Positions 1-11,233 are shown, numbered from the stretch's first letter. The stretch: DNA of 64,000 nucleotides from Membranipora membranacea (GCA_914767715.1 OU612067.1:16745001-16809000); one strand, 5' to 3'. A program made the numbers and translations. Notes: a model not told the origin generated them from the sequence alone.

Positions 1-3000
1 GTGTTCTCTGTCTGAGACAATGGAGACTTCTGCTCCATTCGTCGACAGCGCTCTCAGTCATTCCAGGGACAGAGATTGTGGGGAGAGTCCCGGATGTGCG
101 TCATGCAGAACTCTGCATGGCGTGCTTTCTGTTATGATGGAGAAGATGGACAGCATGCAGGAGAAGATGGACAGCATGCAGGTTAAATTGGATAAACTTA
201 CTAGTGCTTTTTCTGAGAGCCCTAGTAAAAAGGAATGTCCATCAAATTCCAAAAATACCGTACAAAAAACATATCTTCCAACTCGAACTCTTAACACCGC
301 ACAACAATGGTCATCAGTTGCAAGCAGCAGTAGACAACTCCACAGAAATATTCCTTCATCAACAACACATCAAAACACACCAACACCAAGTTCACCGGCA
401 ACTACATCCAACACACCAGATCACCTGCCATCTATTAGAAAAACAGCTCGCCCGAATAACTTCAACCCCAAGCACTGCATCGTACTAAGTATCAACAAGT
501 CATCAAAAACCTACCAAAGCTATAATCAAGACAACATCAGATGTGAGATTAACCGTGAATTCGGCCCAACCAACCATCATAGAAAACATAACGACCTACA
601 ATTTCAAGACAGAAACTCCAAAAATTATGCTGCACCTTCACGATGAAAAGACAGTGACCAAGTTGATAAACTCTTGAAATACATTACTATTTGAAAATTC
701 GAGTAAGAAAGACAATCAATCCAGAATCAGCAAAAGTCAACACTGGTATGCTGAGAGGCATTCCTATCGATGCTGATGATGAACTTGTAATAAAAGAGAT
801 ATCACAGAATTTCCCCGACTCTTCAGCTATAAGGATTTACAAAGGGGAAAAGAAAATGCGCATCTTTAAAGTAAAGTTTGACACTCAGGACCAATACAAC
901 AAGGTCCTCAGTCAAGGTATGATTTTAGACTCACTTAAACTTAAATGCCATTTTGAAAAACTTCTATGATGGCAATGAATTTTCATAGCGCATATCTTAA
1001 TATCCGTGGATTGGCAAGCAAACTGGAAGAGGTTCGTTTAATTCTTAGTGATCACAAATTTAGTATACTGTGTTTGGCTGAAACATTTTTGAATGAAAAT
1101 GATGACAGCTGCCTATATGAGGTACCAGGATATACGGTGATACTCTGCTATGTCCATGATTCACTGGTCATTGAACATCTGGAAAATTTAGATCTTTACA
1201 TGGATGGAGAGTATAACAGTCAAGGTCAGACCCAGAAGCCAAAAGAGTTTTTTGGTCACATATTTATATAGACCTCCCCAATCAAAAGCATCATGGAACA
1301 CAGACTTTTCAGAGTTTGTCGAGCGTTGATTATGGTTTGAACGATGAAATTATAATATTTGGTGATTTCAATATTGATTTGCTGAATCCAGCTTCGAAAA
1401 ACAGGTGGTTAGATAATGTTACCTCTCCACTACTGTTGAAGCAACTTACATCTGAACCCACTCGCATAACTAATTCATCAAGGACACTAATTGACCACAT
1501 CTATTCAAGTAAAAGTGACAATATTGCTAAATCTGGTGTCATCAAATATTCACTGAGTGATCATTTCATGATCGTAGCTTCAAGAGAGATTGATAGAAAT
1601 GCAAAAATATCTAAACAAAGATGCAAGGTGACATTTTTGGATTATTCATTTGCAACACCTGAAAACATTTTTAACACATTCTCAAGGGAAAGTTTTGGTT
1701 ATGTGCTATATGAAAGATCAATAGACTCAATGTTTGAGAAGTTCTATAGCCATTTGAATCATCTTATATCAAAACTCGTGTTTGAGAAGACTCGTTTTGT
1801 AAGAACGCATAATCCTCCGAAATGGTTGGATGATGAGGTAAAAATGAACATCAAAATCAGAGATCAACTCAAACAAAACGATGATTGGGAAGGATATAAA
1901 AAACAGCAAAATTATGTCACTAATATGATCAGACAAAAGAAAAAAAGAGCTATTTCTAATACTTTTAAAGAGTCTAAAGGTAATACAAAACCTGTTTGGG
2001 ATGTATTAAAGAATAAAAAGAAGGAGACTTTCCCTGCGACAAATTTGAGTGTAGATCAATTTAACAGCTATTTCACATCCATTGCAAAATCAATCACAAA
2101 GAACCTTGTTGTAACGGATGAAATGACATTTCCCGTATCCGAACATAATTTGACAGACATACCACAATTCACCCCTTTCACATGTACAAGAATATTGTTC
2201 CACATTCCTGATAGTAAAAGTACAGGACCTGACAGAATTACAGCGAAGATGTTGAAGCTTGTTTGGCCTTATATTGTGGATATTGTCACCGATATGTTTA
2301 ACAGGGTTTTAAGCAAAGGACAGTTCCCTTCAACATGGAAACTACCTCGAGTTTCACCAATACTTAAATCTGGGGATATAAATAACCCATCAAATTATAG
2401 GCCAATTTCAGTCTTGCCTGTTCTTTCAAAAATATTTGAGAAACACTTGAATTACCATCTGCAAGAATATCTCACTAAGAACAAAATCATCCATGAGCTT
2501 CAATGTGGATTCAGAAAAGGCCATTCTTGTTCAGACAGTTTATTTAAAATTATCTCAGACTCTTTGGTGGAGAAAATTAATGGAAATTTTATGACATTAC
2601 TTTTTCTGGATTTTAAAAAGGCATTTGACTGTGTATCCCATGTTTTACTACACAATAAGTTGAAGGCTTGCGGCATCGGAGGAAATATGTTAAAACTTCT
2701 TGACACCTTTCTGACAGACAGAAGGCAGTTTGTTAAACTCAATAATATTGAATCTTGTAGATTGCCTATCACAATAGGGGTCCCTCAAGGTTCAATCCTA
2801 GCACCAACTTTGTTTCTCATCTTCATAAATGATTTATTAACTTCATCAAAATCAGACTCATCATCATATGCATATGCTGATGATACAGTGTTCCTGTCAT
2901 CTAATAAAAACCTTCAGCAACTAAAGGCAAAGGCATCTGAAGATTTAAGTGGCATTTTGGATTGGTGCAATCGTAACCGGATGGTTATAAATGTTCAGAA

Positions 3001-3676
3001 ATCTCATTACATGTTACTCAATATCTCAGATCCGCTTTATGACCTGGAATTGTACATAGGGCATGGAAAACCAAACAGACAGAGAACTACAAGGCTTCTG
3101 GGTTTTGTGTTGAATGACTGGCTTTCATGGCAGGATCATCTAGAGTATGTATATAAAAAGGTACAACGGAATGTTTACCTACTTCAAAATTTGAGATACT
3201 TCTTGGATATAGCAAGTGCCCGCACATTTTACTTCCAGTTTATCTATTGTCACCTTATATATGGTATCCATATCATTGGCAACTTGTCCTGCAATAATGC
3301 CCTCAATAGATTATTTTTGTTGCAAAAACGGGCTTTGCGCATTATCGCAAATGTTCATTACATCCCATATTATCTCATTCCAACCGAATCCATTACACAA
3401 TCATTACGACTCCTACCTCTTCCTAAGCTTGTTTGTTATTTCACTTCACTTTTTGCGCATAAGATAAACAATTTTTTAACACCTCCATTTATATATAGAG
3501 AATTTAAAAACACTACCAAGTTCAATTTTCGTGACAAACATTTACTTTTATATCATACAGACAATCTAAGATACAAAGTTTCTGCTACATACAATTCTTT
3601 ACCGTTACATTTAAGATCTAAAGAGAAGTTCAGTTCATTCAAAACTTTACTTTTCAACCATATATTATCGACTTGA
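1..3676 (+). pseudogene. Non-LTR retrotransposon (LINE) copy A, decayed, 5'-truncated by window edge
   Basis: This is a CR1/Jockey-like two-ORF LINE; the clade is inferred from overall organisation. The ORF1 remnant at 20-646 holds a short heptad-like segment with repeated MDSMQ. A second ORF1 piece at 691-969 looks like an RRM-type nucleic-acid-binding C-terminus. ORF2 starts at 966 and carries an APE endonuclease (GDFNIDLL near 1361, SDHF near 1557) and a reverse transcriptase (FLDFKKAFD near 2602, GVPQGSILAP near 2777, AYADD near 2869). The RT half is one long open frame, 1316-3676. The endonuclease is broken by a frame disruption at about 1325 that copy B shares, by a second frameshift near 1205, and by a private 36-bp in-frame deletion near 1140. 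The element is therefore dead, although its RT domain is intact in sequence. Copy B starts further upstream, so the ORF1 N-terminus lies left of this window. Confidence 0.9.
966..969 (+). promoter_or_regulatory. ATGA stop-start overlap between LINE ORF1 and ORF2
   Basis: The TGA stop of ORF1 (967-969) overlaps the first ATG of ORF2 (966-968), giving ATGA. The same overlap occurs in copy B at 22,700-22,703. Such overlaps are known from other LINEs, where ORF2 is translated by termination-reinitiation. That role here is inference. Confidence 0.55.
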
Positions 3677-4456
3677 CCAACATCATTGATGATATCATTT
3701 CCTTTCTGTTTCTCTTTTTTTTGTTTTCAAAAAAAAGTTTTTTCTGGCACTGAGTGCAAAACATTTCGAATGAGATGACTTTGGTTGCCAATAAAAAAAG
3801 TATATAAATATATAACTCCAATCAACTGATTTTGGCCAATCATCTTTGAAACTAAGTAATCTAAAAATGGTTTATCATCCATGAAAACACTAGCCAATAA
3901 GATAACAACCTCCTTCTTCCTCCTTCTTCCTACAATCAAATAGTCAGCCAATATAGCCTGAGTTATAACAAAACTTGTGAAAACATACTATTTTAATTTT
4001 TATTAGTGCTCGGTAAAAGTATCTAGGTTTCACAACTATAAATGAGTGAGCACACTAAAGTTTAATGATGGTGTGGCAGGAGTCAATAAAGGCTATGCAG
4101 AAGACACCAAGAATTAGCGTTTCCTGACTAGGCTCTTAAGCTTCAAACCGACTGTTAAATACTTGTGCTTTTATTTGTCATGATGCTGACGAATTAGGAG
4201 GAAATGAAAAAAGCTGGGGGACACTTAATTATTCCAGCTCCCAGAAGCTCAAATTATATTAAGGCCATTAATAGGATCCTGTGAAATAAAGCTCAGAATG
4301 TAGCATAATGGATCAATAATTAGCGTATTGCTCTCTTATTAAAATCGTGTGACTAGAATTTTTGTTTCTAGGGTCTATGTTATGGCCGTCTAGCACAAAC
4401 TATCCGCCCAGAATCTTTCGCCACCAAATAATTTTTTCCTACAGCTCATGTACATC
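3677..4456. other. LINE 3' region and duplicated flank, no gene seen
   Basis: This stretch matches 24,885-26,447 of unit B apart from insertions present only in B. It carries the pre-insertion sites for the palindromic MITE (near 4056) and the hAT-like MITE (CTTGTGCT at 4162-4169). It has T-rich runs and no credible coding frame. Where the LINE 3'UTR ends and host flank begins cannot be told, because both are duplicated together. Confidence 0.6.
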
Positions 4457-4516
4457 CATAGACTTATTATATACTCTAGAGTGGACAAAGTGTACAAAAA
4501 TAGCATCAGTGTCGTC

Positions 4517-4574
4517 CATAGACTTACTAATAATATTATTAGTAGGTCTATGTTTATTATTAGTAGGTCTATGG
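4517..4574. repeat. 36-bp near-perfect palindrome plus a third half-copy inside the left arm
   Basis: CATAGACTTACTAATAAT is followed directly by its near-exact reverse complement (4517-4552, one mismatched pair), then by another TATTATTAGTAGGTCTATGG. This block is absent from the right arm of the same transposon. It looks like the terminal CATAGACTTA motif re-duplicated within the arm. Confidence 0.7.
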
Positions 4575-4579
4575 TTTCG

Positions 4580-5724
4580 TCCTACTTAATTATTGCGAAA
4601 TCCATGACACAACGCAATCTGGTTGTGCATGGCTAGTGCATGTATCATATAACTTATCATTGAGAATATACGTATTGGGCATGGTAATTTAGACTTTTAG
4701 AGCGCTTATAGCAATTCTTTTAGAAAAGTTTTTATGTGACACTACGTGGATCACTTGCAAGTATTTTCACTCGCAGCCAGTGGAAAATGTGTCTACGTTT
4801 TCCCATTGAAATGAGCCGAAATCTCAACCGTAAACACATCATTGTGATAAAATGGATACTACTGGGCTAGCTTAATTTTGTTCACTGCCACTTCCCAGCC
4901 ATATTAGCTGTGTCCTGTCACTCTTACTTATATTATATGATAATTATAATTATAATTATACTATATGTTACACACTAAAGGGGCTTATTTTATTTTTGAT
5001 TAAATGAAGTACAAGTAGACTGTGTAGAAGTGATCGGAGGTGTAAAAATATTGTTTATGATGTTGACGTTTATATTAACAAATAAACAACAATCAGAGAA
5101 AATTGCATCGCACACACCCCCACCCCCCTGAACCAAATGATCTCTTATTTTGAGTATGGTGAGAAATATGAAAAATCTGTTAAATTAAAAATTAAAGTCT
5201 CTAATTACGCCCTCTGTACTCTTCTCAACTGAAGATTTGAGTTGCAAAGACAAAATATTATGGTATTCTCTCCATAATGTATTGCAACTGATAACTGACT
5301 GCCATTTTCATACAAATTTCCAGACTGAGTGAGGGAATTTAAGAAAATCTAGAGTCAATCTGGACAAGTATGTATCTTGAGTTGTCCATTCGACGTTTTC
5401 TTGTTATTCAGCGACTCAGCAAAAGAGTTTATGCATCTATCTGCTGTGTTATCTTGAATAGTTTCGGCAATACAAAAACGAGTGGCCACCCCTGAGAGGG
5501 AATTAAGAGCTTTGAATGACATAGCCAAACAAAAATCGAAATCTTAAAGCTGAAAATTTTGAGCCACGGGTTACTTGTACGTCATGTATAATTGGAATTA
5601 ATTATACTGGACAGATAAAATGAACTCATTGAGCGTATAAAATTTTAATTAGAGAGACAGGACACAGTTTAACTGGCTGGCAGGCAAGTGGCAGGGGAAA
5701 AAACCGGCTAGCCAGGTATTGTGA
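4580..5724. other. Left arm of the 9.3-kb element, non-coding
   Basis: AT-rich arm sequence. Bases 4580-4930 match the complement of about 13,380-13,720. Bases 5590-5724 match about 13,150-13,260. The middle part (about 4,940-5,580) shows no homologue and no credible gene. A short tandem TATAATTATAATTATAA lies near 4940. Confidence 0.6.
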
Positions 5725-6385
5725 TTTTTTAATTCATCAATCAATCCTGTTTGTGAAGTTTATAATGAAGACTATGTTTATTGGTTCAAGTATCACCAAA
5801 GCACACCAATGACTCATAGTATAAGTACAAGGTATAAATAAACATTCGCAAGAATATACCACATTACAAATAAGCAAGGCAAGTGGCAACCCTCTTAGTC
5901 AGGTTATGCCAATTCAAGAATGCCACAAAAAGACAACCGCTTTGGGTTAAATAATTGACCTCTTTTCGAGATCTTCTTTTGAAGCCATACAAGGCATTGA
6001 CCTCTTTTCGAGATCTTCTTTTGAAGCCATACAAGGCATTGATCTCTTTTTGAGATCTTTTTATTTTATTTAGCCATACAAGGCATTGACCTCTTTTCGA
6101 GATCTTCTTAGGAGCCACATAAGGCATTGACCTCTTTTCGAGATCTTCTTAGGAACCACATAAGGCATTGACCTCTTTTCGAGATCTTTTTATTTTTTTG
6201 CCATACAAGGCATTGACCTCTTTTCGAGATCTTTTTATTTTTATTTAGCCATACAAGGCATTGACCTCTTTTCGAGATCTTTTTATTATTTTAGCCATAC
6301 AAGGCATTGACCTCTTTTCGAGATCTTCTTAGGAGCCACGTAAGGCATTGACCTCTTCTCGAGATCTTCTTTCCATTTTGAGGTT
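5725..6385 (-). repeat. Ngaro split direct repeat B2, containing a 10-unit tandem array
   Basis: B2 matches B1 at 5,726-6,030. It also contains about ten units (5,951-6,371) of a 36-50 bp repeat with core TTGACCTCTTTTCGAGATCT, separated by short variable A/T-rich linkers and CCATACAAGG or CCACATAAGG. B1 holds only two such units. The core includes the near-palindrome AGATCTCGAAAAGAGGTCAA when read on the - strand. Confidence 0.85.
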
Positions 6386-6552
6386 TGACTGATAGACTAT
6401 AAGATGCCAGTATTTTCTTGAGCTGACACTTGTTGACCGAACGTGTAGTTGGGAGCTCACTAATTACTCTGGCTTAGTTCTTAGATCTGAAACCAGAAAG
6501 GAATAACGAGAGCAACCCAGTAATGACGGAGGTAAGGAAGGGGTGGTGGTGG

Positions 6553-6797
6553 GTAGTTCACAGTCTCAAGGCTAGCAACCAAAGGATTGATGAGTTTAAG
6601 TCTCCCACAATTCAATACAAAGTGATCACATGACTTCCTTGTTGTCAGATCAGTACTTTATAAAACACGTTGGAGTTGTCGGGGCTTGTTGGGAGGGCCA
6701 GACGACTCTGACTATTGGAGCTGCGCTGAGATACTTGAGCATTTGTTTTGGATTAATTTCAGTCTAAAAAACAACTTTAGGAAAGTTTGATTTTTTT
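6553..6797 (-). repeat. Ngaro split direct repeat A2
   Basis: Near-identical to A1 at 12,667-12,911, starting GTAGTTCACAGTCTCAAGGC and ending AAAGTTTGATTTTT. It directly adjoins B1, so this joint reads like the junction of a circularised element. Confidence 0.92.
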
Positions 6798-7120
6798 AAT
6801 TCATCAATCAATCCTGTTTGTGAAGTTTATAATGAAGACTATGTTTATTGGTTCAAGTATCACCAAAGCACACCAATGACTCATAGTATAAGTACAAGGT
6901 ATAAATAAACATTCGCAAGAATATACCACATTACAAATAAGCAAGGCAAGTGGCAACCCTCTTAGTCAGGTTATGCCAATTCAAGAATGCCACAAAAAGA
7001 CAACCGCTTTGGGTTAAATAATTGACCTCTTTTCGAGATCTTCTTTTGAAGCCATACAAGGCATTGACCTCTTTTCGAGATCTTCTTTTGAAGCCATACA
7101 AGGCATTAACTATTCTCCAT
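6798..7120 (-). repeat. Ngaro split direct repeat B1
   Basis: Matches B2 from TTAATTCATCAATCAATCCT onward for about 300 bp, with two copies of the TTGACCTCTTTTCGAGATCT unit. Its outer end (TCAAAATGGA on the - strand) is also shared with the start of B2. Confidence 0.9.
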
Positions 7121-7238
7121 TTTGAGAATTCTACAAATCCCAGCGGATCTGAGTATGAGCAACGGTATTAAAAGTTGATCAGATAGAATTACCGACATTT
7201 TCTTGTGATGAGAAGCGTATATCCCTTCTGTTGTTCGG

Positions 7239-7269
7239 AAAGAGTGATGATTAGGACCGCTCACTCTTT
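7239..7269 (-). promoter_or_regulatory. Ngaro hairpin 1, downstream of the tyrosine recombinase
   Basis: Perfect 9-bp stem (AAAGAGTGA / TCACTCTTT) around the loop TGATTAGGACCGC (+ strand). It lies about 150 nt after the recombinase stop. It shares the core GATTAGGACC with two further hairpins at 10,035 and 11,476. Function unknown. Confidence 0.6.
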
Positions 7270-7416
7270 CCTCTGGTTTTATTCTTAGCGAACTAAAATA
7301 TATTACAATAAGAGCATGTTAGAACTAAAGGTTTTTTAGTCATTGTGCGAAAATCAGATGCCAAAAATCTGAGAACGCATTATCACCAATATTGCGTACT
7401 CTGATTTTCGCCACAA

Positions 7417-8307
7417 TTAGGGCTTAACATAGACAAGATACGCATTGGATTTCCAGCGGCCAAAAGCTTTGAGTTTGGCATCGGTTAAACCTTGGCCGGC
7501 ATACCAAGTTGCCCCCCCTCGGCGAAATGAATGTAAGGTTAGTCTGGACTTGATTCCAGCGTCGGCCACACACCGTTGTAGCCAAGAATGGGCCTCAGCG
7601 CGTGAACAATGGAATAAGACAATGCTCCCTTCCTGCTGTGCGATGCCTGAATTGGCCGACAAGTATGATTGCAACAGTAGGACCGGGCAAATATCCAAAA
7701 AGAGCTTCCTTTCTACTGTTATTGTAGTACTACCTGAGGAGTGCTTGAATGATGAGAAAGTTATTTTAATTTTTTTTTGTCTTACTCGGATAGACGATCT
7801 CCTTAGTTGATGTTCTGGAGTGGTACTAGTATGATAAACCTCCGATGGGCGTAACAATGCAAAGAATGACAATGCAAACATAGCTTTTATCATGAGTGCC
7901 TGTTGAGGGCTGAATAACTTATCTGCAGAGTTACATATTTTTTGGAGTTGTCTGACCTTTACCACATGGTTTGGCCTGATAGCTATTGAATCATTTCTGC
8001 GGCGCACACCCTTCAACAGTAACTGTAGCCTAGGGGTGTCAAAGCTAATTTCGATATAGTTAGAATTGCAATGATGACGGACTGCAGACAACGCAGATCG
8101 AATTGTACTGGCCTTCATGCCTTTCTTAGCAAGGTGAGCAACGTAAAGTTCTATAGTTTTAGCGGAAAACTTATCTTTTATTTTGTGCTCTTTACAGAAG
8201 TCTGATAGGCCTTTAACTGCCAAGCTGTACGATCTTCTTGTGGTGGGCGCGACTGAGTTGTGTATCAAGTTATCAGCTGTAGCCTGAAGTTCTTGCAAGC
8301 CTGACAA
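7417..8307 (-). CDS. Tyrosine recombinase of the Ngaro element
   Basis: About 296 residues. This is a phage-integrase-type (tyrosine) recombinase that would integrate the circular cDNA in place of a DDE integrase. The N-terminal half (TTRRSYSLAVKGLSDFCKEH... to about residue 110) looks like the SAM-like core-binding domain. The catalytic half shows the Arg of ALLRPSE, the HxxR box LHSFRRGGAT and a terminal Tyr in AYLVYVKP, so the R-H-R-Y set is visible. No ATG lies near the start. The frame opens just after CCTTTCTTTTGTCAG, which is a good 3' splice site, so it is probably expressed by splicing. It begins 13 bp after the RT stop. The stop is at 7417-7419 and hairpin 1 follows. Confidence 0.92.
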   Translation of the reverse strand: MSGLQELQATADNLIHNSVAPTTRRSYSLAVKGLSDFCKEHKIKDKFSAKTIELYVAHLAKKGMKASTIRSALSAVRHHCNSNYIEISFDTPRLQLLLKGVRRRNDSIAIRPNHVVKVRQLQKICNSADKLFSPQQALMIKAMFALSFFALLRPSEVYHTSTTPEHQLRRSSIRVRQKKIKITFSSFKHSSGSTTITVERKLFLDICPVLLLQSYLSANSGIAQQEGSIVLFHCSRAEAHSWLQRCVADAGIKSRLTLHSFRRGGATWYAGQGLTDAKLKAFGRWKSNAYLVYVKP

Positions 8308-8319
8308 AAGAAAGGTTTT

Positions 8320-9957
8320 TTAGTGTAGCAGCTTCTGTGACTTTATGCAGGCTGGGGTTAGATGGACAGGGATTTTGTATTCGGTGTTGCTGGCGTAAAA
8401 ACTGATACCACAATCCAAATTTCTTGATAGCTTATCTGCTATGACGTTCAAACTACCGGCTATGTGGCGCACTCGCAAAACAATATTGTGAGTCATACAA
8501 AACAAGGCCAAATCTTTCAGTAGGGTGTTGATCATTTTCTCTTTAGAGAAGAATGTGTTGATCATGGCCACCAGAGCTTGATTGTCAGTCTGAATAGAGA
8601 GTATCGTATCACTTATCTTGTCGCCCCAGAGCTTAACGGCAATGTAGATGGGAATCAGTTCCAAGAGAGCGATATTCTGTTTTGACCACCATTCATCTTG
8701 CCAAATTCCGTTGAACCACCAGTTGTCGAACACACATCCATAGCCAACCGATCCTGAGGCGTCTGATATGATAGAATGTGAGGCTTCCTGAGATCCTGCA
8801 AAAATGAATTTAAATGGTTTTCCTTCCGGTTGAGACAGGAAGGACCGCCACACACGCAGATCTGCACGAACATTTTCATTTAATCTGCGCTGTGCCCACT
8901 TGTTTGATGATAGGATACCAGATAGGTTTTGGTATAATCCCGCCAACAGCGCCTTTCCGGGTAAAAAGGTGGCACAAAGAAATGTGAGTTTACCAACCAG
9001 TTTCTGTATAGAGTGAACACGGTGCCCCTTCTTCGCAATAAAGTTAGTAATTTCCCTTTCGTACTTTTCTCTTTTTGACAAAGGCACAAAGAATGACAGG
9101 TGACAGCTATCGATACCCAGTCCTAGGAACTCTATGTGGGTGCAGGGAAGCACAGTCTTTTGTGGGCTGACCGGGAAACCTAAATACTCTAGCCATGAGA
9201 GAAATTCTGACAATGCCTCTTGACATCGCTGATGGCTCGACGCCAGTATCAAAAAGTCATCGATGTAATTGAACATTTCACAGTCTGGGTGGGTTTTCTC
9301 AAATAACCAAGCAAGGCTGTTTGATATGGCTTGGAATATAGCGCATGATGTGCTCAGGCCCATGGGCAAACATATATCGATAAACAACTTATCTTCAAAT
9401 TGCATCCCCAGATATCTCCAGTCTTCTTTGTTTATTGGGCAGCACCGATACGCATCTGCTAGGTCGATCTTCGCCATGAAGGTTGGGGCCTTCTCTTTCT
9501 CTTGTCTTCTTGACAGCGATTCTGCCACCTGCATAACATTACAGTAGCTCACACCTTTAAGTTCATTGGGAATATTATCATTGACAGATGTGCCATAAGG
9601 TTTACTCAGATCATGAATGAGGCGAAACTTTCCCAGAGTGCTCTTCGGAATAGCATATAAAGGAGCATATGATGCCATTGGTAGTGGTGAAGCATTGTAT
9701 GGCCCTAAGATGCGACCTTGCTGCAGCTCACTGTTTAGCTTTTCAATGACTATCTCGCGGTTCCTAGCTGGTTTTTTGTCTAGGGTTACATTATTGACAG
9801 GAATAGAGTTTACAGAAGGCACCCCGATGCGAAATCCCTTCTTGAAACCCGACACAATGAAGTCCCTGTTAGGATAGCCTTTTAAACAGTTCCACAATCT
9901 GTTGGAGCTGACTGGTGTTACGATTCCCGCATCAGCTATTGATTTTACATTTTGCAC
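8320..9957 (-). CDS. Reverse transcriptase-RNase H polyprotein of the Ngaro element
   Basis: 545 residues, uninterrupted. The RT fingers and palm show KFRLIHDLSKPYG, KIDLADAYRCCPI (motif A Asp), LPMGLSTSCAIFQ and FNYIDDFLIL (the YIDD catalytic box). The C-terminal third is an RNase H fold with Asp in ISDASGSVGYG, Glu in ALLELIPI, Asp in QTDNQALV and the terminal block HIAGSLNVIADKLSR. This is the DIRS/Ngaro type of RT, not an LTR-retroelement pol: no protease or DDE integrase is present. The start could be the ATG at 9955-9957, or the exon could begin at a splice acceptor near 9967 (TTTTTAGAATTAG). It is followed almost immediately by the recombinase frame. Confidence 0.95.
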   Translation of the reverse strand: MQNVKSIADAGIVTPVSSNRLWNCLKGYPNRDFIVSGFKKGFRIGVPSVNSIPVNNVTLDKKPARNREIVIEKLNSELQQGRILGPYNASPLPMASYAPLYAIPKSTLGKFRLIHDLSKPYGTSVNDNIPNELKGVSYCNVMQVAESLSRRQEKEKAPTFMAKIDLADAYRCCPINKEDWRYLGMQFEDKLFIDICLPMGLSTSCAIFQAISNSLAWLFEKTHPDCEMFNYIDDFLILASSHQRCQEALSEFLSWLEYLGFPVSPQKTVLPCTHIEFLGLGIDSCHLSFFVPLSKREKYEREITNFIAKKGHRVHSIQKLVGKLTFLCATFLPGKALLAGLYQNLSGILSSNKWAQRRLNENVRADLRVWRSFLSQPEGKPFKFIFAGSQEASHSIISDASGSVGYGCVFDNWWFNGIWQDEWWSKQNIALLELIPIYIAVKLWGDKISDTILSIQTDNQALVAMINTFFSKEKMINTLLKDLALFCMTHNIVLRVRHIAGSLNVIADKLSRNLDCGISFYASNTEYKIPVHLTPACIKSQKLLH

Positions 9958-10219
9958 TAATTCTAAAAATAGAAATTGTAAATAATGTTAGCTATCATTA
10001 AATACAGTAGTCACAAGGTTGTCATTGAAAAAGGCAAGTGGGTGATTAGGACCTTCCGCACTCGCTGATTCAATTCTATTTTGTTCAGACTATTTATGCA
10101 CAGACATAGCAATATAATTGAACTGAACTGGCTAACACAAAACATAGATAGCAGTCAACAATAAATAGTAAATAATAACATTGGTCACTGCACAATACAA
10201 ACAGCTCTGGTGGCCATGA
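9958..10219 (-). other. Ngaro spacer between gag-like ORF and RT, with hairpin 2
   Basis: AT-rich non-coding spacer. The hairpin at 10,035-10,064 pairs CAAGTG with CACTCG (one wobble) around GGTGATTAGGACCTTCCG. A pyrimidine-rich stretch and an AG lie just before the RT start on the - strand, consistent with an intron end. Confidence 0.6.
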
Positions 10220-11233
10220 CTAGGCTTTCAGCCCACCATTCTTTGCACATTTAGAACTTCCGTGGCTGGGGCTTCCGCATTTTGAGCAGGTATGTGTAAA
10301 TTTACAACCCGTCCGAGTGCATTTGCTTTGGTTGAAGTACATGCAGGGTCTACCAGCATTGGATGGTTTGTAAGACGGTGCCCTGTGATGATAATGGCTT
10401 GCACTACTTGGGCCTTTAGCATCCATGTGAGCTCTCTTCGACACAAACTCTGCCATATAACAGCCCCATGGTACCCGTGGGTTATCAGCCCTCATAAGTC
10501 TGAACCTTTTATCATACAAGGTTCCATCACAGTTTTGAAAAAACAGACGTTTTACTGTCTCGAGGTGTTTTAGCATTGATGGGAATTCATTGGGGCAGGC
10601 TTTACCTCTGATTGTCATGTAAACCAGAAAACAATCAAAAAATCGGTTAAATGAAAAAATATCAGTCTTTTTTATGGTAGAGTCAAACTTTAATTGCCCA
10701 TCTTTGACAATGAGGACCTGGTCCTTCTCTTGCGGGTTATCCGGGCGGAACAGCTTTGAGAGCTCTACATACTCTCCTTGTATAATTTTCAGTTTAATCT
10801 TACTTGGCACATGGCTAGTATGGGGGGCATCTGACGCAAGTAGGTATGGAGTGTAGCTATTTTCAATGGCTGTCATAGTCATACCGTTGTTAGGTTGCAG
10901 GTCAACTGATGAGTCCGAGTCCTCCTCCAGGGACATCTGTACTGAGGGTATAGGCGTACGCTGAGCTTGACTGCTTACTTGAGGAGTTGTCCTCTCTTGA
11001 TGAAAACTAGCCGAGGCCGTTGATATCAGCTCTGTCACCGCTGGTGTTGTTAGCGTAGGTGGAGGGCTCCCTGACGGTCCTGATATCGGTCCCGGTCGCA
11101 GCAACCAACCATCATGATCCGGTCTCGACTTGGGTTGAGGTTCCAAACCCTGAGTTGTACCATCGGCTAAACAAATGGGGTTAATGGTGCAGCAAAGAAG
11201 ATTTTTTATCGTTTTTTTTTTTTCATCACTCAA
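10220..11233 (-). CDS. Gag-like zinc-finger protein of the Ngaro element
   Basis: The frame is open for 337 codons, but the likely coding exon begins near 11,169, after the acceptor-like ACCCCATTTGTTTAG; no ATG is found at the upstream edge. The N-terminal half is Ser/Thr/Pro-rich (residues about 25-135). A conserved block follows: FSFNRFFDCFLVYMTI, then DKRFRLMRADNPRVPWG, a region seen in DIRS/Ngaro gag proteins. The C-terminus carries clustered zinc-binding motifs: a CCCH-like CMYFNQSKCTRTGCKFTH and a knuckle-like CSKCGSPSHGSSKC. The expected role is binding element RNA in a nucleoprotein particle (inference from the family). The stop is at 10,220, and hairpin 2 lies about 155 nt downstream. 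Confidence 0.8.
   Translation of the reverse strand: MSDEKKKTIKNLLCCTINPICLADGTTQGLEPQPKSRPDHDGWLLRPGPISGPSGSPPPTLTTPAVTELISTASASFHQERTTPQVSSQAQRTPIPSVQMSLEEDSDSSVDLQPNNGMTMTAIENSYTPYLLASDAPHTSHVPSKIKLKIIQGEYVELSKLFRPDNPQEKDQVLIVKDGQLKFDSTIKKTDIFSFNRFFDCFLVYMTIRGKACPNEFPSMLKHLETVKRLFFQNCDGTLYDKRFRLMRADNPRVPWGCYMAEFVSKRAHMDAKGPSSASHYHHRAPSYKPSNAGRPCMYFNQSKCTRTGCKFTHTCSKCGSPSHGSSKCAKNGGLKA

Noticed and set aside
5951-6371. Regularly spaced repeats with variable spacers, CRISPR-like at first sight
   Set aside because: Eukaryotic context, spacers short and mutually related, and the array lies inside a Ngaro terminal repeat. No cas genes.
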